Assembly (NCBI RefSeq): GCF_037392515.1
Contig: NC_090287.1
Coordinates: forward strand, 14,187,001-14,251,000
Origin: Haliotis asinina
Taxonomy: Eukaryota; Mollusca; Gastropoda; Lepetellida; Haliotidae
Reading direction: 5' to 3'
Length of the DNA stretch: 64,000 nucleotides
The notes beneath the pieces are model-generated. The model searched no databases and had not been told where the DNA came from. It saw nothing but the letters and a program-made list of their open reading frames with translations. The stretch's first letter is position 1. Each line of letters opens with the position of its first letter. Below, piece after piece: positions 35,045-45,307 of this stretch. The position numbers and the translations under genes are program-made.

Positions 35045-35563
35045 ATGAATAATACACTTGCGAATGAGATTTCTGTCCAAATTGCTGACTTCCCTTTCAA
35101 ATGCCTACCCAAGCTGGTGGACTATTCCTTCCATGATGATAGCGATAGTGAAGAGATGGCTGCTGATCCGATGGAGCAACTCCAGACTGAGCTGACCGAG
35201 CTTCGTTCCATGCGTGCTCCGCTCTCAAGAGCATTTTCAGAAAGGTTCGCGTCTCGATCAGCCTTCAGTTGCAGGAACCTCATAGAGCGTGCCAGTATGA
35301 AATTAAAACTGGAAGAAACTAAAGAAACTTTGAGAAAGGAACGTCTCATGATTCAACTTAATGGTGCGCTGTCGACAACAGGTCTAGTATCTGGTTCAGA
35401 GAGACCATCCAAGAAGAAAAAAGAGGACATGAGGTCTGGGTTGGAGAGGTGGCTGTCCAAGAAAGGATGTCGCCTACTCCGAAGACAAGGATCTTTCGTA
35501 AAGACAGAAGATCAGAAGATGAAGTCCACGAGTTTTCTGAGATTCTTACAGAAGCGTTCCTGA
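35045..35563 (+). CDS. PKLVDYSF-family small protein, group II, intact
   Basis: An intronless gene for 172 residues. The signature PKLVDYSFHDDSDSEE is at 22-37. A PMEQLQTELTEL segment is at 42-53, a basic Ser/Arg stretch (RAFSERFASRSAF) at 62-74, and a charged amphipathic helix (RASMKLKLEETKETLRKER) at 82-100 followed by LMIQLNGAL. Basic patches follow: KKKK at 123-126, SKKGCRLLRRQ at 138-148 and the end LRFLQKRS. The acidic N-terminus, Lys/Arg clusters and absence of a signal peptide or membrane segment suggest a nuclear or nucleic-acid-associated protein, which is inference. TATA and CCAAT elements precede it and AATAAA lies at 35636-35641. Its closest relatives are the genes at 44.4 and 39.3 kb. 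I recognise no outside family. Confidence 0.8.
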   Translation: MNNTLANEISVQIADFPFKCLPKLVDYSFHDDSDSEEMAADPMEQLQTELTELRSMRAPLSRAFSERFASRSAFSCRNLIERASMKLKLEETKETLRKERLMIQLNGALSTTGLVSGSERPSKKKKEDMRSGLERWLSKKGCRLLRRQGSFVKTEDQKMKSTSFLRFLQKRS

Positions 35564-35641
35564 TCATAGACACTGTTATCAACTAATTGTTATATTTTGT
35601 ATGGTTGTGCTGCAAGGTTGTTTGTTATATTTTCAAATAAA

Positions 35642-36240
35642 CACACACATTAATGTTCAGATTTGTTGCTCTTTATTCACATCTATGCATGTTCATATAT
35701 ATATATTATTTTTACAAATGAGAACGTTTTGCCAGTGGAAAGTAAACAGCGAATGTACGGTAACATACGTATTTTAAAATGTATGCTATATCAAATTATT
35801 TGTTTTTTCAAAACTATTTAACCCTAGCTTGGCAATGACGTTAGAACTTGTGTCCATAAAAGTTGTCCTCGTTCTTCATGACCACTTGCTTGACAACGAC
35901 ATTAGAATCATACACTTGTGTCCTTGGAATTATAAGACTCTTTGCCTATGTCAACTGAATGATATTTTGCTGATAAACCTGGACCTTGTGCAGCGCATTA
36001 CATTTTTCGACCTTCCGTGTCCAATATTGAAATAGTTGACTTTGATACAGCAGAGCTTAGAAAAACATTCAGATCAAGTCTTGAATTGTCCAAAGTATTC
36101 ACCAAGCAGAAATCCAAGTCCATACTTTGTATGGCACGGTACCCTCCGTAAATGATATTGTGAAAATGAAAATTTAAGGAATCAGTTAAATGTCAGTGTG
36201 CATGAAAACATAACAATCTTAATGCACAAAATATAATATT
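35642..36240. other. Spacer downstream of the 35-kb gene
   Basis: AT-rich; a short internal near-repeat (ACGTTAGAACTTGTGTCC-like, about 60 bp apart) lies near 35840-35920. No gene was seen. Confidence 0.4.
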
Positions 36241-36267
36241 ACAATTATTTCGTAACAGCGCCATCGG

Positions 36268-36375
36268 TCACGAACGTTTCTTTAAGAATCTCAGAAGACT
36301 CGTGAACTTCATCTTCTGCTCTTCTGTCTTTACGGAGGATTCTCGCAATCGCCATCCTTACTTGGACAGCCACCA
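36268..36375 (-). pseudogene. 3' remnant of a PKLVDYSF-family gene (first)
   Basis: The minus strand reads RWLSK, a stop, then GWRLRESSVKTEEQKMKF, TSLLRFLKKRS and a stop. This matches the last 35 or so residues of the group II genes. The rest of the coding region is missing. The homology breaks after CCACCAAGAG and resumes with the CCAAT-side upstream sequence (GCTAATCAACA), so gene body, leader and TATA box were removed together. The copy at 44.2 kb has the same junction. Confidence 0.8.
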
Positions 36376-37374
36376 AGAGTTTTACGCTAATCAACATTTT
36401 ATCATGAATTAGTGCTAAATAAGAAAAGGGAAATGTTTCTCGGGCATCGGCACGTCTTTCTTTTTTGTGCACCTAAGCTTTTTTTATTGCCATTAAAAAA
36501 AATAATTTTGACTTTGCCGCGTCCCGATCACTCGTTTCTCCACTACAAGAGGGAGTGTCTGTAAGAACGAGTGTGACTGAATCTACAACTTATTAAACGT
36601 CCCAAGCTGTATTTCTGAGAGAAACAAAAGTATGAAGATGTGTTCCTCACTTTTTTCTGTCAAACATATTTTTAAGATGTCCTACCACCCACGTCCCTAC
36701 TACCCGAGAAACATTTAAAAATGTACCCGAGAAACATTTAATTGTTTATGCAGCCTAACATATTTTAACACTCTTCAATCCAGTGAGTAAACCTCATTAG
36801 GTGATCTACTGATCCTCTTTCCGGTTCCCTCCTTCGTTGTGTTTCTTTCAGAGTTTTGTTTGCGGATTAAATAGTATTAGTTAAACATTAAATAGTATTA
36901 GTTAAACATCGACTGATTTGATAAAGTAGATATTCGTTGAATTTTATAAAAAAAAAAAAAATCACATGTTCACAGTTTCATTTATCATAGAGATAAAAAA
37001 ACGTGTTAAGTAACTAAATAGCGTAGTAGTAAACAGTAGTAAAAGTATTTTGTGGACCGAAAAAATGTAATATCATATGCTGATCTTTGCATGGTAGGAT
37101 AATTGTGTAAACATTTGAAGTATACTCTTAGTATTGCTAAAATCACATAAGCAGTTTGATTAATCAACGTTCTTTGTCAGTTCAGTAACTCTTGCACTTC
37201 ATGAAACACAGATCAAGGGTAGAGTTGGAGAATAGATCAACTGTAAGATAACTTTTTTCCACTGCTTTTGTTGTGAAAGGAGACTTGTCATGACACAGCT
37301 ACAGATCGTGACTGGAATACACTTTATGTCATAATTTGTAATCCAGTTGGTCTTCCGAGCTTTGGCGCGTTTGC

Positions 37375-38230
37375 GGCCATATTCTATATGCCTTGCTATA
37401 TAATCGCATCTATCAATGTTTCTGTTTTCTTGTGTAATTATCACTCTGTAGTCATCAAAATTGTGAGCTTTACTCAATCTCACATAATTGCCCTGCCGTC
37501 TAGAGGCGGGATAATGTTTGTTTAAGACCTACCTCTCGAAGTAATTAGATTAAACGCATTAGATTGACACATATTAGAGAAAACTTCGTAAAAACGGTTA
37601 GTGGTTTCAATTCCGCTTGATCAAAGGTAGTGCGTGTTTTGATCTCTTTTAATGAAGTTCGCATCGTTTGTGGTCCCGTTGTTCCAGCAAATTATTAGTT
37701 TGGGCATTTACTGTTCTAAAGCAATGTTTGAGAACCCAGAGCTGCAGGTCTATATGGGACATGATCAGACCAATTCCTTAAAACACTGCGCGTATGGGTA
37801 TTTGCACATGTTCTATATTAAATTCTTAATAAAATTTAAATTTAAATTAAGTCAAAGTAAAAGTCCTCTAACGTAAAAAAATAAAGTTATTTTCGGGAGA
37901 GGACCGTGTATATACATAATCATAACATTCCCCACAGTCTGTAATAGTTAAATCTTAGAAGACATACACTTTCATAACGGTATATCGATTATGAACTATG
38001 CCTCTAAAATTGAAACCATATTCTTAAAAATGGTGTCTGTAATCGACATGAACGAACATTTACACCACTGACTTTTTAATACCATTACGAAATACATATT
38101 ACACACGTGATGATAAAAAACTGACAATTGTACAATTGTCTCTCGACAATTCGATAAATTATCCCCTAAAGAGGATTTTGTGTTGAAGGTCATCTGCATT
38201 ACCTGGCAGGAAGAAGAACCCGGTGAAAAT
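37375..38230. repeat. Third copy of the spacer found beside the group I genes
   Basis: TCTATATGCCTTGCTATA, TAATGTTTGTTTAAGACC and CAATTCCGCTTGATCAAAGG match 42985-43290 and 48088-48370 at lower identity. The stretch from about 38120 matches 43550-43670 and 49220-49340. This marks an older copy of the duplicated unit whose genes are mostly gone. Confidence 0.75.
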
Positions 38231-38519
38231 ATGTCATATTGCATTAAAATGTGACTGTACTTGATTAGAAATCAAGTTATGTGAAGTTATGTGTTAAGCG
38301 TTGTTGTATTTCAAGTACATTTCTCATTCACATTGCTGGTTGCACCCTGGTTACAGAAATATCAATATTACTAAGAAGGGTAGCAAAGGCACAATGTGTA
38401 CCTGATTCGCTACTGCTAATTCGTCTTCTTTGTTTGTATTGTAAGTGTTTTGGTTTATATTTAAACTGATTAAGCTGTGAAGTGTTTTTTAAAACGTGCG
38501 TAACTCAAGGTAAATCCTT

Positions 38520-38775
38520 GTACTAATATCACTGACAGGGGTGTCTCATTAAGTCACATAACTATAGACACGAAGTTCTATTATTATTGGTCTTTCCAAT
38601 CGCATCCAGTGTTTACCATCGTTGATCGAAGTTGAGAAAAATAACCCTTCGGTTCAGACATATTGGCCTTTCTAATGTCAGAAAAGTTTTCGATGTTGTT
38701 TATTTAAGCTGAACTGGTGGAACATTAGCTCCTTGAATTCATCTTATGTTATTTGAAAGCATTCTTTGACAGGGC
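38520..38775 (+). promoter_or_regulatory. Orphan upstream region of a lost family gene
   Basis: This stretch follows the upstream region of the 49.9-kb gene step by step: CACATAACTATAGACACG, ATTGGTCTTT, GAATTCATCTTATGTTATTT, GAAAGCATTCTTTGACA. Similarity ends about where the other copy reaches its coding region (38775). No coding sequence follows. The TATA box of the other copy is replaced by a weak TTATTTAAG. Confidence 0.7.
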
Positions 38776-39321
38776 ATCAAATGTTTGTAAGCTACTGATC
38801 CGGATCCACAAAGCATGCGACAATCGTAAGCCTATGGTAAAGTTTTGATTACTAGAGTTGTGATTTTCACCCTCAATACACTGTTCATCAAAACACTTGT
38901 ATATATAATATTAAAAAAACAGTTCTAAGACATGTGAATGTAAACCATGGCAAAGTGTGGAATTTCACCTATGTTTTCTGATATATGCAATGACAATGTC
39001 TCTAGGGAAAGGACATCGAAGGTTTTGTTGAACAACCTAGAGAAACTGAGATACATGATCATATTGTTAATGTCAATCAACAGCATATCTTTAACTAACA
39101 TATTGTAACACCGGTCCTTCAATCACAAAGAGTAAGCCTCATTACTTAATCTATATATTGATCTCCATTCCGGAGATCCCAAAATAGAACAAACACTCTG
39201 AAAACACAAAGAAGATAACATACCAATCATTTCATAACAGTGTCTATGATCAGGAACGTTTCTTTAAGAATCGCAGAACACTCGTCGATTTCATCTTCTG
39301 TTCTTCTGATTTCACTAAGGA

Positions 39322-39768
39322 TCATTGTCTTCGGAGAAGGCGACATCCTTTCTTGGATAGCCACCTCTCCAACGCAGAGCTAATGTCCTCGTTTTTCTTC
39401 TTGGATGATCTCTCTGAGCTACACCCTTGACCTGTTGTAGACAGTGCTCCTTTAAGCTGAATCAAAAGGCGCTCCTTTCTCAAAGTTTCTTCGGTTTCTT
39501 CCAGTTTTAGTTTCAAACTGGCACGATGTGCCATGTTCCTACGACTAAATGCTGATCGAGAAACGAACCTCTCTGAAAATGCTCTTGAAAATGGTGTACG
39601 CATGGAACGAAGGTGAGACTGAAGTTCTTCCATTGGATCAGCAGCTATGCAATCTGCCCTGTCTTCGTCTTCACTGTCCTCATGAATGGAATAGTCTACA
39701 AGTTTAGGTGAAGCAATGCATTTTAAGGCTGTTGATTGGTTAAAATCTCTTTGTAGTGAATAATCCAT
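39322..39768 (-). pseudogene. PKLVDYSF-family group II copy, truncated and lacking its promoter
   Basis: The frame of 148 residues begins MDYSLQRDFNQ and has PKLVDYSIHEDSEDEDRAD. It ends at CRLLRRQ because a TGA replaces the GGA codon found in the near-identical gene at 44.4 kb. About 34 C-terminal residues are therefore untranslated, though still readable downstream. The sequence upstream of the start jumps directly to spacer DNA that in copy 2 lies beyond the TATA and CCAAT boxes, so the promoter was deleted. Both changes suggest a dead duplicate, although a short product from another promoter cannot be ruled out. Confidence 0.8.
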
Positions 39769-39784
39769 AATATGTATAATTTAT

Positions 39785-41170
39785 AATTGTATAAACATCA
39801 AGAGTTCACACTTTCATTTCTGATACAGATCAAAGGGCATGTGTTCATTAATTAACTAAATAGTGTAAAACGTTGAATGTTATACAGATACATGACTTTG
39901 GGGAAAAACACACTTTGTGTTACGACACCTGCAACATATCTATTTTTATCAGCTGGAACAAAATGAATATTTAACAATACGATTCCTGGAACACCAACGT
40001 AGGCCTTGGTATACTGTTGTATATTTCAAGGCCATAACTGAATTTATGAGAGAGAACCAGTCTATGCAAACTCACCTTTACATATCTGCACATTATATTC
40101 TATTTCATTTTGCAAGGGTATTATGGCTGTTTTGCCATCACACTAAGGGCTAGGTTAGAAATCCAAAATGATGGCAATATTCATTTCCTTTTCTCATACC
40201 ACGTAGTGTCTTAACTATTGCCACAATCATCGCAAATTCACATACATCGTAATTACGCCTGTGTTTTATTTCCAACATACCATATCAATAATTTATATCA
40301 TTGCACTCATGACCAGCACGTAAATTACTTGTCATAAAAATCCAAGTAAATTAATGAGATAAAGCCAAATTTGTGTTTATATTCTACCCAGCCTGTTCAT
40401 GTTAGCCTTGTGAGCACTACCAACGCATGTACCATATGTTCTTAGACCAAAGTAGCATCTCCTTGCTGCGACATATGAGGCACCAAAAAGATTAAAATAG
40501 ATGCTCAAAATGTCAATGGCTCAATCCTGACTCGAGAAGTCCCTGACCGCCGACATACAGTTGGAATAATATAGAGTGGGGACTCACTCAAACAGATATA
40601 CATACGAGTTGGATGAGGACACAAAGTGGTTGATAGAATTAAACAAAGAGTTCATATTTAAGAAATACACATTTTTGGTTTTGCTGAAGAAACAGCTGAT
40701 GAACAATGGACCCGAATATATTCGACTTTAGATGGTGAGTGAAAGATTTTATGAATGTCGCCTTCTGTGATATGTGTTCCCTTGTATGTAACAAATATAC
40801 AAGCTTGATAGATAAAGGTTATTCTTCAATATCGACAATGTCGCAGATGCAATGCTCTCTTTCATACAATTTGCAACATGGCCAAATACCTGAATATGGC
40901 TATGAATGGCAAGTCTGTAGGGATGGTCAACGACGCTTGTCATTCCTGTCACTTGCAACTCGCAGAATGCCTTTCAAACAGCCGAATATTACAGGTAGTT
41001 CACTGACATGACATTCATAAGGTTGTGTCCAAGGTGGTTAATAACAGCTAAGTGTATTGTGTATGTGTTGAGTTTGTCACGTAGATCCAGTTATCAGGTA
41101 TGTTTGCAACAGCAATAATTTCCCGAGTTCATAATCTTAAAACTACATGTATACTATTGCTCTTGAAGAT
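39785..41170. other. Spacer within duplication copy 1
   Basis: This matches about 45308-46650 in copy 2. Short frames occur in both copies (for example one containing FCDMCSLVCNKYTSL) but change length between them and have no conserved start or family match, so I do not call genes. Confidence 0.5.
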
Positions 41171-41990
41171 TTGCGAATTCATGAAAACATTTAATTTTGT
41201 TCGCATTAATTAGAATATAAACAGAGTGGCAACCTGATGTGAGACAGTTCTAAGACTTTTACTTCTTTAATGAAGCCTATGTCCATAGGTATAGCGCGAA
41301 CTAACTTACAACCATATTGGGGATTCCAACACTGGTATATAACTTTCTGGCATGTCTAAGGGATGCATTGTCTGCTCTACGAATTGGGGTGTCTAAAACA
41401 ACTGAATTTCCTTCCCCCATATATAATGTCCACTCTGAATCCAGATTCTGTCAGATTATTCATTCGCGCCTGAGGCTCGGTTGCAGTGATTTAAACGCAC
41501 ACAAATATGAACGATATTTATCTTCAAATCCGTCTTGTTCTTGTGACTACTCTTACGAAGATCCAATTCACTATTTCTTTTCGTGCATAAAGTACTCTGA
41601 CATAAGACATAAAATGCACTTCTATACCGAAGGGTATGATATCAAATCAATACTATACGGACACTCTAATTGATCTGCTAACGATAATCATGAATTATTA
41701 GAATCTATCCACTCTTTCATTGTACTCTTAGGCAGATTTGTGTTGTAATAGTAAAATGAAATTGCACCTCCGACACTAATGATCTTAATGTTATAAGTGG
41801 CTATGTTATCAAGTTTTGATTTTACATTCTCAGAAAGCTATTGTTTGTTGTTTGATATTTGCATGCTTTTCTCCTCACGACTGCTTTATATAAGTTACTT
41901 GTACCCCACTAGCGGTATTAACAAAAGCAATATATTGCTTGTTTACCAATGCAATTCCCCTTCTGGAAATAAATATGTTTAAACCATTAT
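41170..41990 (+). mobile_element. LINE (non-LTR) 3' end, copy 1
   Basis: The frame at 41317-41673 contains FCQIIHSRLRLGCSDLNAHK and SCSCDYSYEDPIHYFFSC, the C-terminal Cys/His region of a LINE ORF2. It is followed by a 3' UTR ending near GGAAATAAATATG. It is 5'-truncated and stops in frame before the expected end. It was present before the segmental duplication, since a shortened version lies in copy 2. Confidence 0.7.
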
Positions 41991-42345
41991 ATCCACATAG
42001 CTAACTCTGATACACAAACTTTATCATTGATTGTGACGCATAGTGGTGTAAGAATATACAAAATTGTTATATTGGAAAAGCATCGCCCATAATAGTGAGG
42101 GGTCTTCTTATGATAATGTAATCCAAATTACAGAATGATCATGTGGAGCACTGAATGCATTGTATCCACGACACAGGTCAATCACTCCAGAAACTGCCAT
42201 CACATGTGAACAAAATAGGTAGAAATGACTCTCTGTTTGTAACTTTGATGTTTATTTCTAAATGCAACAAATAACGATATTTCATAACATCATATCAGAT
42301 AACATTATAACAACCATGAACGGTAACAAATAACATCATCTGTGA

Positions 42346-42879
42346 TCACGACCGTTTCTTCAGGAACGTCAAGATGCAACTGGGCCTAGTTTTCTGTTCG
42401 TCTGTCTTCACTGTCCGTCGCTGTCTTCGGAGAACGCGGTATCTGTTCCTGGTCAACAATCTTTCTACTAAAGAGGTCATGTCAAGTTTTCTCTTCTTTG
42501 CTGGTCTCTCGGAGTTATAAACCCGACGTGATGCCGACAGTGCGTCATTAAGCTGCGTCATGAGAAGCTCGTTTCTGAAGGTTTCTTCTGTTTCTTCTAA
42601 CTTCAGATTCAGATTGGCACGTTGTCTCAGATTGAACTGTTTTCGACACGTGAACCTTTCTAATGATGGAGCAGCCAGTGAAGTCAGTTGAGATCGTAGT
42701 TCTTCAATAGGACCACCATGTATGACACCCTCACTTTCTTCATCATTATCATCACTATCATCGTGAAACGAATAGTCCACAAGCTTAGGAAGAAAGTTGA
42801 AGTCAGGACTTGTACTGAAACTAGTTTTACCAAACGAAACATCACTGCTCACATATATAATGTCTGATTCTCTCTTCAT
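42346..42879 (-). CDS. PKLVDYSF-family small protein, group I, intact
   Basis: An intronless gene for 177 residues. I start at the ATG of MKRESDIIYVSSD, because this N-terminus is shared with the gene at 49.9 kb and the longer open frame begins only with GTG. LPKLVDYSFHDDSDD is at 31-45, then an acidic run. A charged helix (RANLNLKLEETEETFRNE) lies near 87-104, then LLMTQLNDALS. PAKKRKL at 126-132 closely resembles a classical monopartite nuclear localisation signal. The protein ends TFLKKRS. AATAAA lies about 90 bp after the stop (complement of 42251-42256). It is nearly identical to the gene at 47.4 kb and is part of the tandem duplication. Function is unknown. Confidence 0.82.
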   Translation of the reverse strand: MKRESDIIYVSSDVSFGKTSFSTSPDFNFLPKLVDYSFHDDSDDNDEESEGVIHGGPIEELRSQLTSLAAPSLERFTCRKQFNLRQRANLNLKLEETEETFRNELLMTQLNDALSASRRVYNSERPAKKRKLDMTSLVERLLTRNRYRVLRRQRRTVKTDEQKTRPSCILTFLKKRS

Positions 42880-42959
42880 TCTGACTGTTTGAGTCCTCTC
42901 AGTACAAGTTCCAATCTTCTCTATGTTACACACCTACATGCAGTTGGTTGTGACGGCCA

Positions 42960-43860
42960 CTGCTGTAGTGAGGCTTATTAAGTATTCTATATGCCTTGCT
43001 CTAAAATCACATCTATCAATGTTTGTATTTTCATGAGAATTGAAACACACGGATATAGCACTCTGTAGTCATCAGTAGTGTGAGCTGTACTCCGTGTGCA
43101 ATCGCACATAATTGCCCTCTTGTCTAGAGGCGCGATAATGTTTGTTTAAGACCTACCTCCCGTAATAATTAGCTTAAAACAACACTTTGACTTACCTACC
43201 AGGTACACATCTTAGAGAAGTCTTTGTAAATACGTAAGGTGGTTAGTATTCAATTCCGCTTGATCAAAGGTAGTATGTGTTTTTATCTCTTTTAATTAAG
43301 TAAATACTGTTTGTATCCCCTCGTTGATCAGGCAACCTATTAGTTTGTGCATTTGTAAGCAATGTTTGTGAACCCGGAGCTGCAGGGCATCAGCATGGGG
43401 TTTGATAACAACAATCCATGAAACACTGCGTGTATGTGTATTTGTAGAAGTATAATATTAATTTATTTCAACGTAAATCGAAGTAAACTAACATTTATAC
43501 AATTAATTTTACTACAATCGTCATTATCAAAAATATGAAAAACGACATTTGTACAATTGTCTCATGAAATATTGGATACATTGTCCTCTAAAGAAGATTT
43601 TGTGTTGAAGGTCATGCCCCAGGATTACTTGCATTATACCTAGCAGGAAGAACAGGTTTCAAGCATCTGTAAACAAAAACCTGCATGTATAATCAGGAGG
43701 ACATGTGTACATAAGGCTTGTTAAAAACGTTAGCCTATGTTGTCTAATGTGTGCAATACCAATGTGTTTGGGGAAGAGGACATCGAAAGTTGAACATGTT
43801 GAGATACATCATGAGCATTTGTTTAAAACCGACCACAGTCTCAAGCAGACTGTTCCTAAA
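42960..43860. other. Spacer upstream of the group I gene, copy 1
   Basis: It holds the duplicated spacer to about 43490, then sequence related to 38120-38230 and 49220-49370. The plus-strand partner gene present beside copy 2 (at 49.9 kb) is missing here. Confidence 0.6.
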
Positions 43861-44158
43861 CCAAGTTGACGGAAACAAAGGTTACTCTATTATCGAACAG
43901 CTGGTGAGTATTAACTGACGTACAAAGGGATTTAACGTCGCCTTCTTCTGTATATCAAACACACAGTGTCATAAGATAAAACAGGATCCCTAAAAACAAA
44001 TGAAATTATGTATACATTCATGATTTTGCTTCAGAACATCGCTGTCATTTAATAATCATCAGAGAGAGAACAATTTTCAAGTCGTCATTTGGATGTTTAT
44101 TTGAAAACACAACAAACAATCTGAAAACACAAAGAAAATAACAAAAAAGTGTCTGTGA

Positions 44159-44265
44159 TCACAAAAGTTTCTTTAAGAATCCCAGAAGACTAGCCGACTT
44201 CATCTCTCTGATCTTCTCTCTTTACGGAAGATCTTTGCTTTCGACATCCTTTCTTGGACAGCCAC
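44159..44265 (-). pseudogene. 3' remnant of a PKLVDYSF-family gene (second)
   Basis: The minus strand reads WLSKKGCRKQRSSVKREDQ, then in another frame EMKSASLLGFLKKLL and a stop, so the C-terminal end is present but shifted. It is followed by CCACCAAGAGCTTTAAGCCAATCAACA, the same joint to upstream sequence as in the remnant at 36.3 kb. AATAAA (complement of 44096-44101) lies just downstream. Confidence 0.8.
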
Positions 44266-44447
44266 CAAGAGCTTTAAGCCAATCAACAGTTTCTCTTTCA
44301 CTAACATATTGTAATACCCTTCAATCACAAAGAGTAAACCTCATTAGTTTATCTATTGGTCTCCATTCCGGAGACCCCAAAATAGAACAAACACTCTGAA
44401 AACACAAAGAAACTAACATACCAATCATTTCATAACAGTGTCTATGA

Positions 44448-44978
44448 TCAGGAACGTTTCTTTAAGAATCTCAGAACACTCGTCGATTTCATCGTCTGTT
44501 CTTCTGATTTCACAAAAGATCCTTGTCTTCGGAGAAGGCGACATCCTTTCTTGGACAGCCACCTTTCCAACGCAGAGCCAATGTCCTCGCTTTTCTTCTT
44601 GGATGATCTCTCTGAGCTACACCCTTGACCTGTTGTAGACAGTGCTCCTTTAAGCTGAATCAAAAGGCGCTCCTTTCTCAAAGTTTCTTCGGTTTCTTCC
44701 AGTTTTAGTTTCAAACTGGCACGATGTGCCATGTTTCTACGACTAAATGCTGATCGAGAAACGAACCTCTCAGAAAATGCTCTTGAAAGTGGTGTACGCA
44801 TGGAACGAAGGTGAGACTGAAGTTCTTCCATTGGATCAGCAGCTATGCAATCTGCCCTCTCTTCGTCTTCACTGTCTTCATGGATGGAATAGTCTACAAG
44901 TTTAGGTGAAACGTTGCATTTTAAGGCTACTGGTTGGTTAAAATATCTATGTAGTGAATAATCCATAACTCCAAACAT
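44448..44978 (-). CDS. PKLVDYSF-family small protein, group II, intact
   Basis: An intronless gene of 176 residues from the ATG of MFGVMDYSLH; a second ATG four codons later is possible. The longer open frame starts only with GTG. It has SPKLVDYSIHEDSEDEERAD, PMEELQSHL, SRAFSERFVSRSAFSRRN, the helix HRASLKLKLEETEETLRKER, and the basic end SKKGCRLLRRQ through LRFLKKRS. The former nuclear-signal position reads SSKKKSED. It differs from the broken copy at 39.3 kb at few positions, so it shows what that copy lost. TTATATAA lies at 45078-45085 and an inverted CCAAT (complement of 45117-45121) lies further up. Cellular role is unknown. Confidence 0.82.
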   Translation of the reverse strand: MFGVMDYSLHRYFNQPVALKCNVSPKLVDYSIHEDSEDEERADCIAADPMEELQSHLRSMRTPLSRAFSERFVSRSAFSRRNMAHRASLKLKLEETEETLRKERLLIQLKGALSTTGQGCSSERSSKKKSEDIGSALERWLSKKGCRLLRRQGSFVKSEEQTMKSTSVLRFLKKRS

Positions 44979-45077
44979 ATCCCAATGCTCCACTGTTATG
45001 ATGGTTCCTAGACTATCGCACGTTCCCCGATTTCCGAAATCTAGATCTCAGTGACTGACGAGGGATGTGGGTTCTGG

Positions 45078-45185
45078 TTATATAACGGCAAGAGAGTCAG
45101 TGTTTCGAAATTCACGCCAATCAATCGTTTCTATCTTTAACTAACACCCTTCAATCACAAAGTGCAAAGCTCATTAAGTTGTCTA
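45078..45185 (-). promoter_or_regulatory. Promoter of the 44.4-kb gene with a family-wide upstream block
   Basis: A TTATATAA box (45078-45085) lies about 100 bp before the ATG. On the plus strand CCAAT (45117-45121) is followed by AATCAATCGTTTCTATCTTT and CTTCAATCACAAAG. Versions of this block, CTTCAATCACAAAGAGTAAG and CCTCATTA, also stand at about 39115, 44310 and 36775. Conservation across several copies suggests a shared control region, or simply common descent. Confidence 0.55.
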
Positions 45186-45307
45186 TTGATTATCATTTCT
45201 ATTCTCTCCATGGGAGGTGTGTTGGTTTATGGCGAGGTGCTTTAATTTAATTAATATAAGTTCAAAACATCATTTAACTTCATTAAGTAGATAATCAGTC
45301 GTCTCTG

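Larger units (their letters stand above)
39107..43490. repeat. Segmental tandem duplication, copy 1
   Basis: It matches 44309-48580 almost throughout. It contains a group II pseudogene, a spacer with a LINE tail and a group I gene, all in the same order as copy 2. Differences are about 300 bp missing upstream of the group II copy (present in copy 2 at about 44990-45308), a 38-bp insertion near 40517-40554, and about 390 bp of LINE sequence absent from copy 2. Confidence 0.92.

Noticed and set aside
34971-35048. Upstream reading frame of 25 codons overlapping the ATG of the 35-kb gene
   Set aside because: Its ATG lies only about 11 bp after the TATA box, probably before the transcription start.
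39917-40153. Short plus-strand frames repeated at 45.4 kb
   Set aside because: They are conserved only because the DNA is duplicated. They have no start conserved between copies and no family match.
40739-41011. Cys-containing frame (FCDMCSLVCNKY) repeated at 46.2 kb
   Set aside because: The two copies diverge by frame after about 60 codons, and spacing of the Cys residues fits no finger I know.
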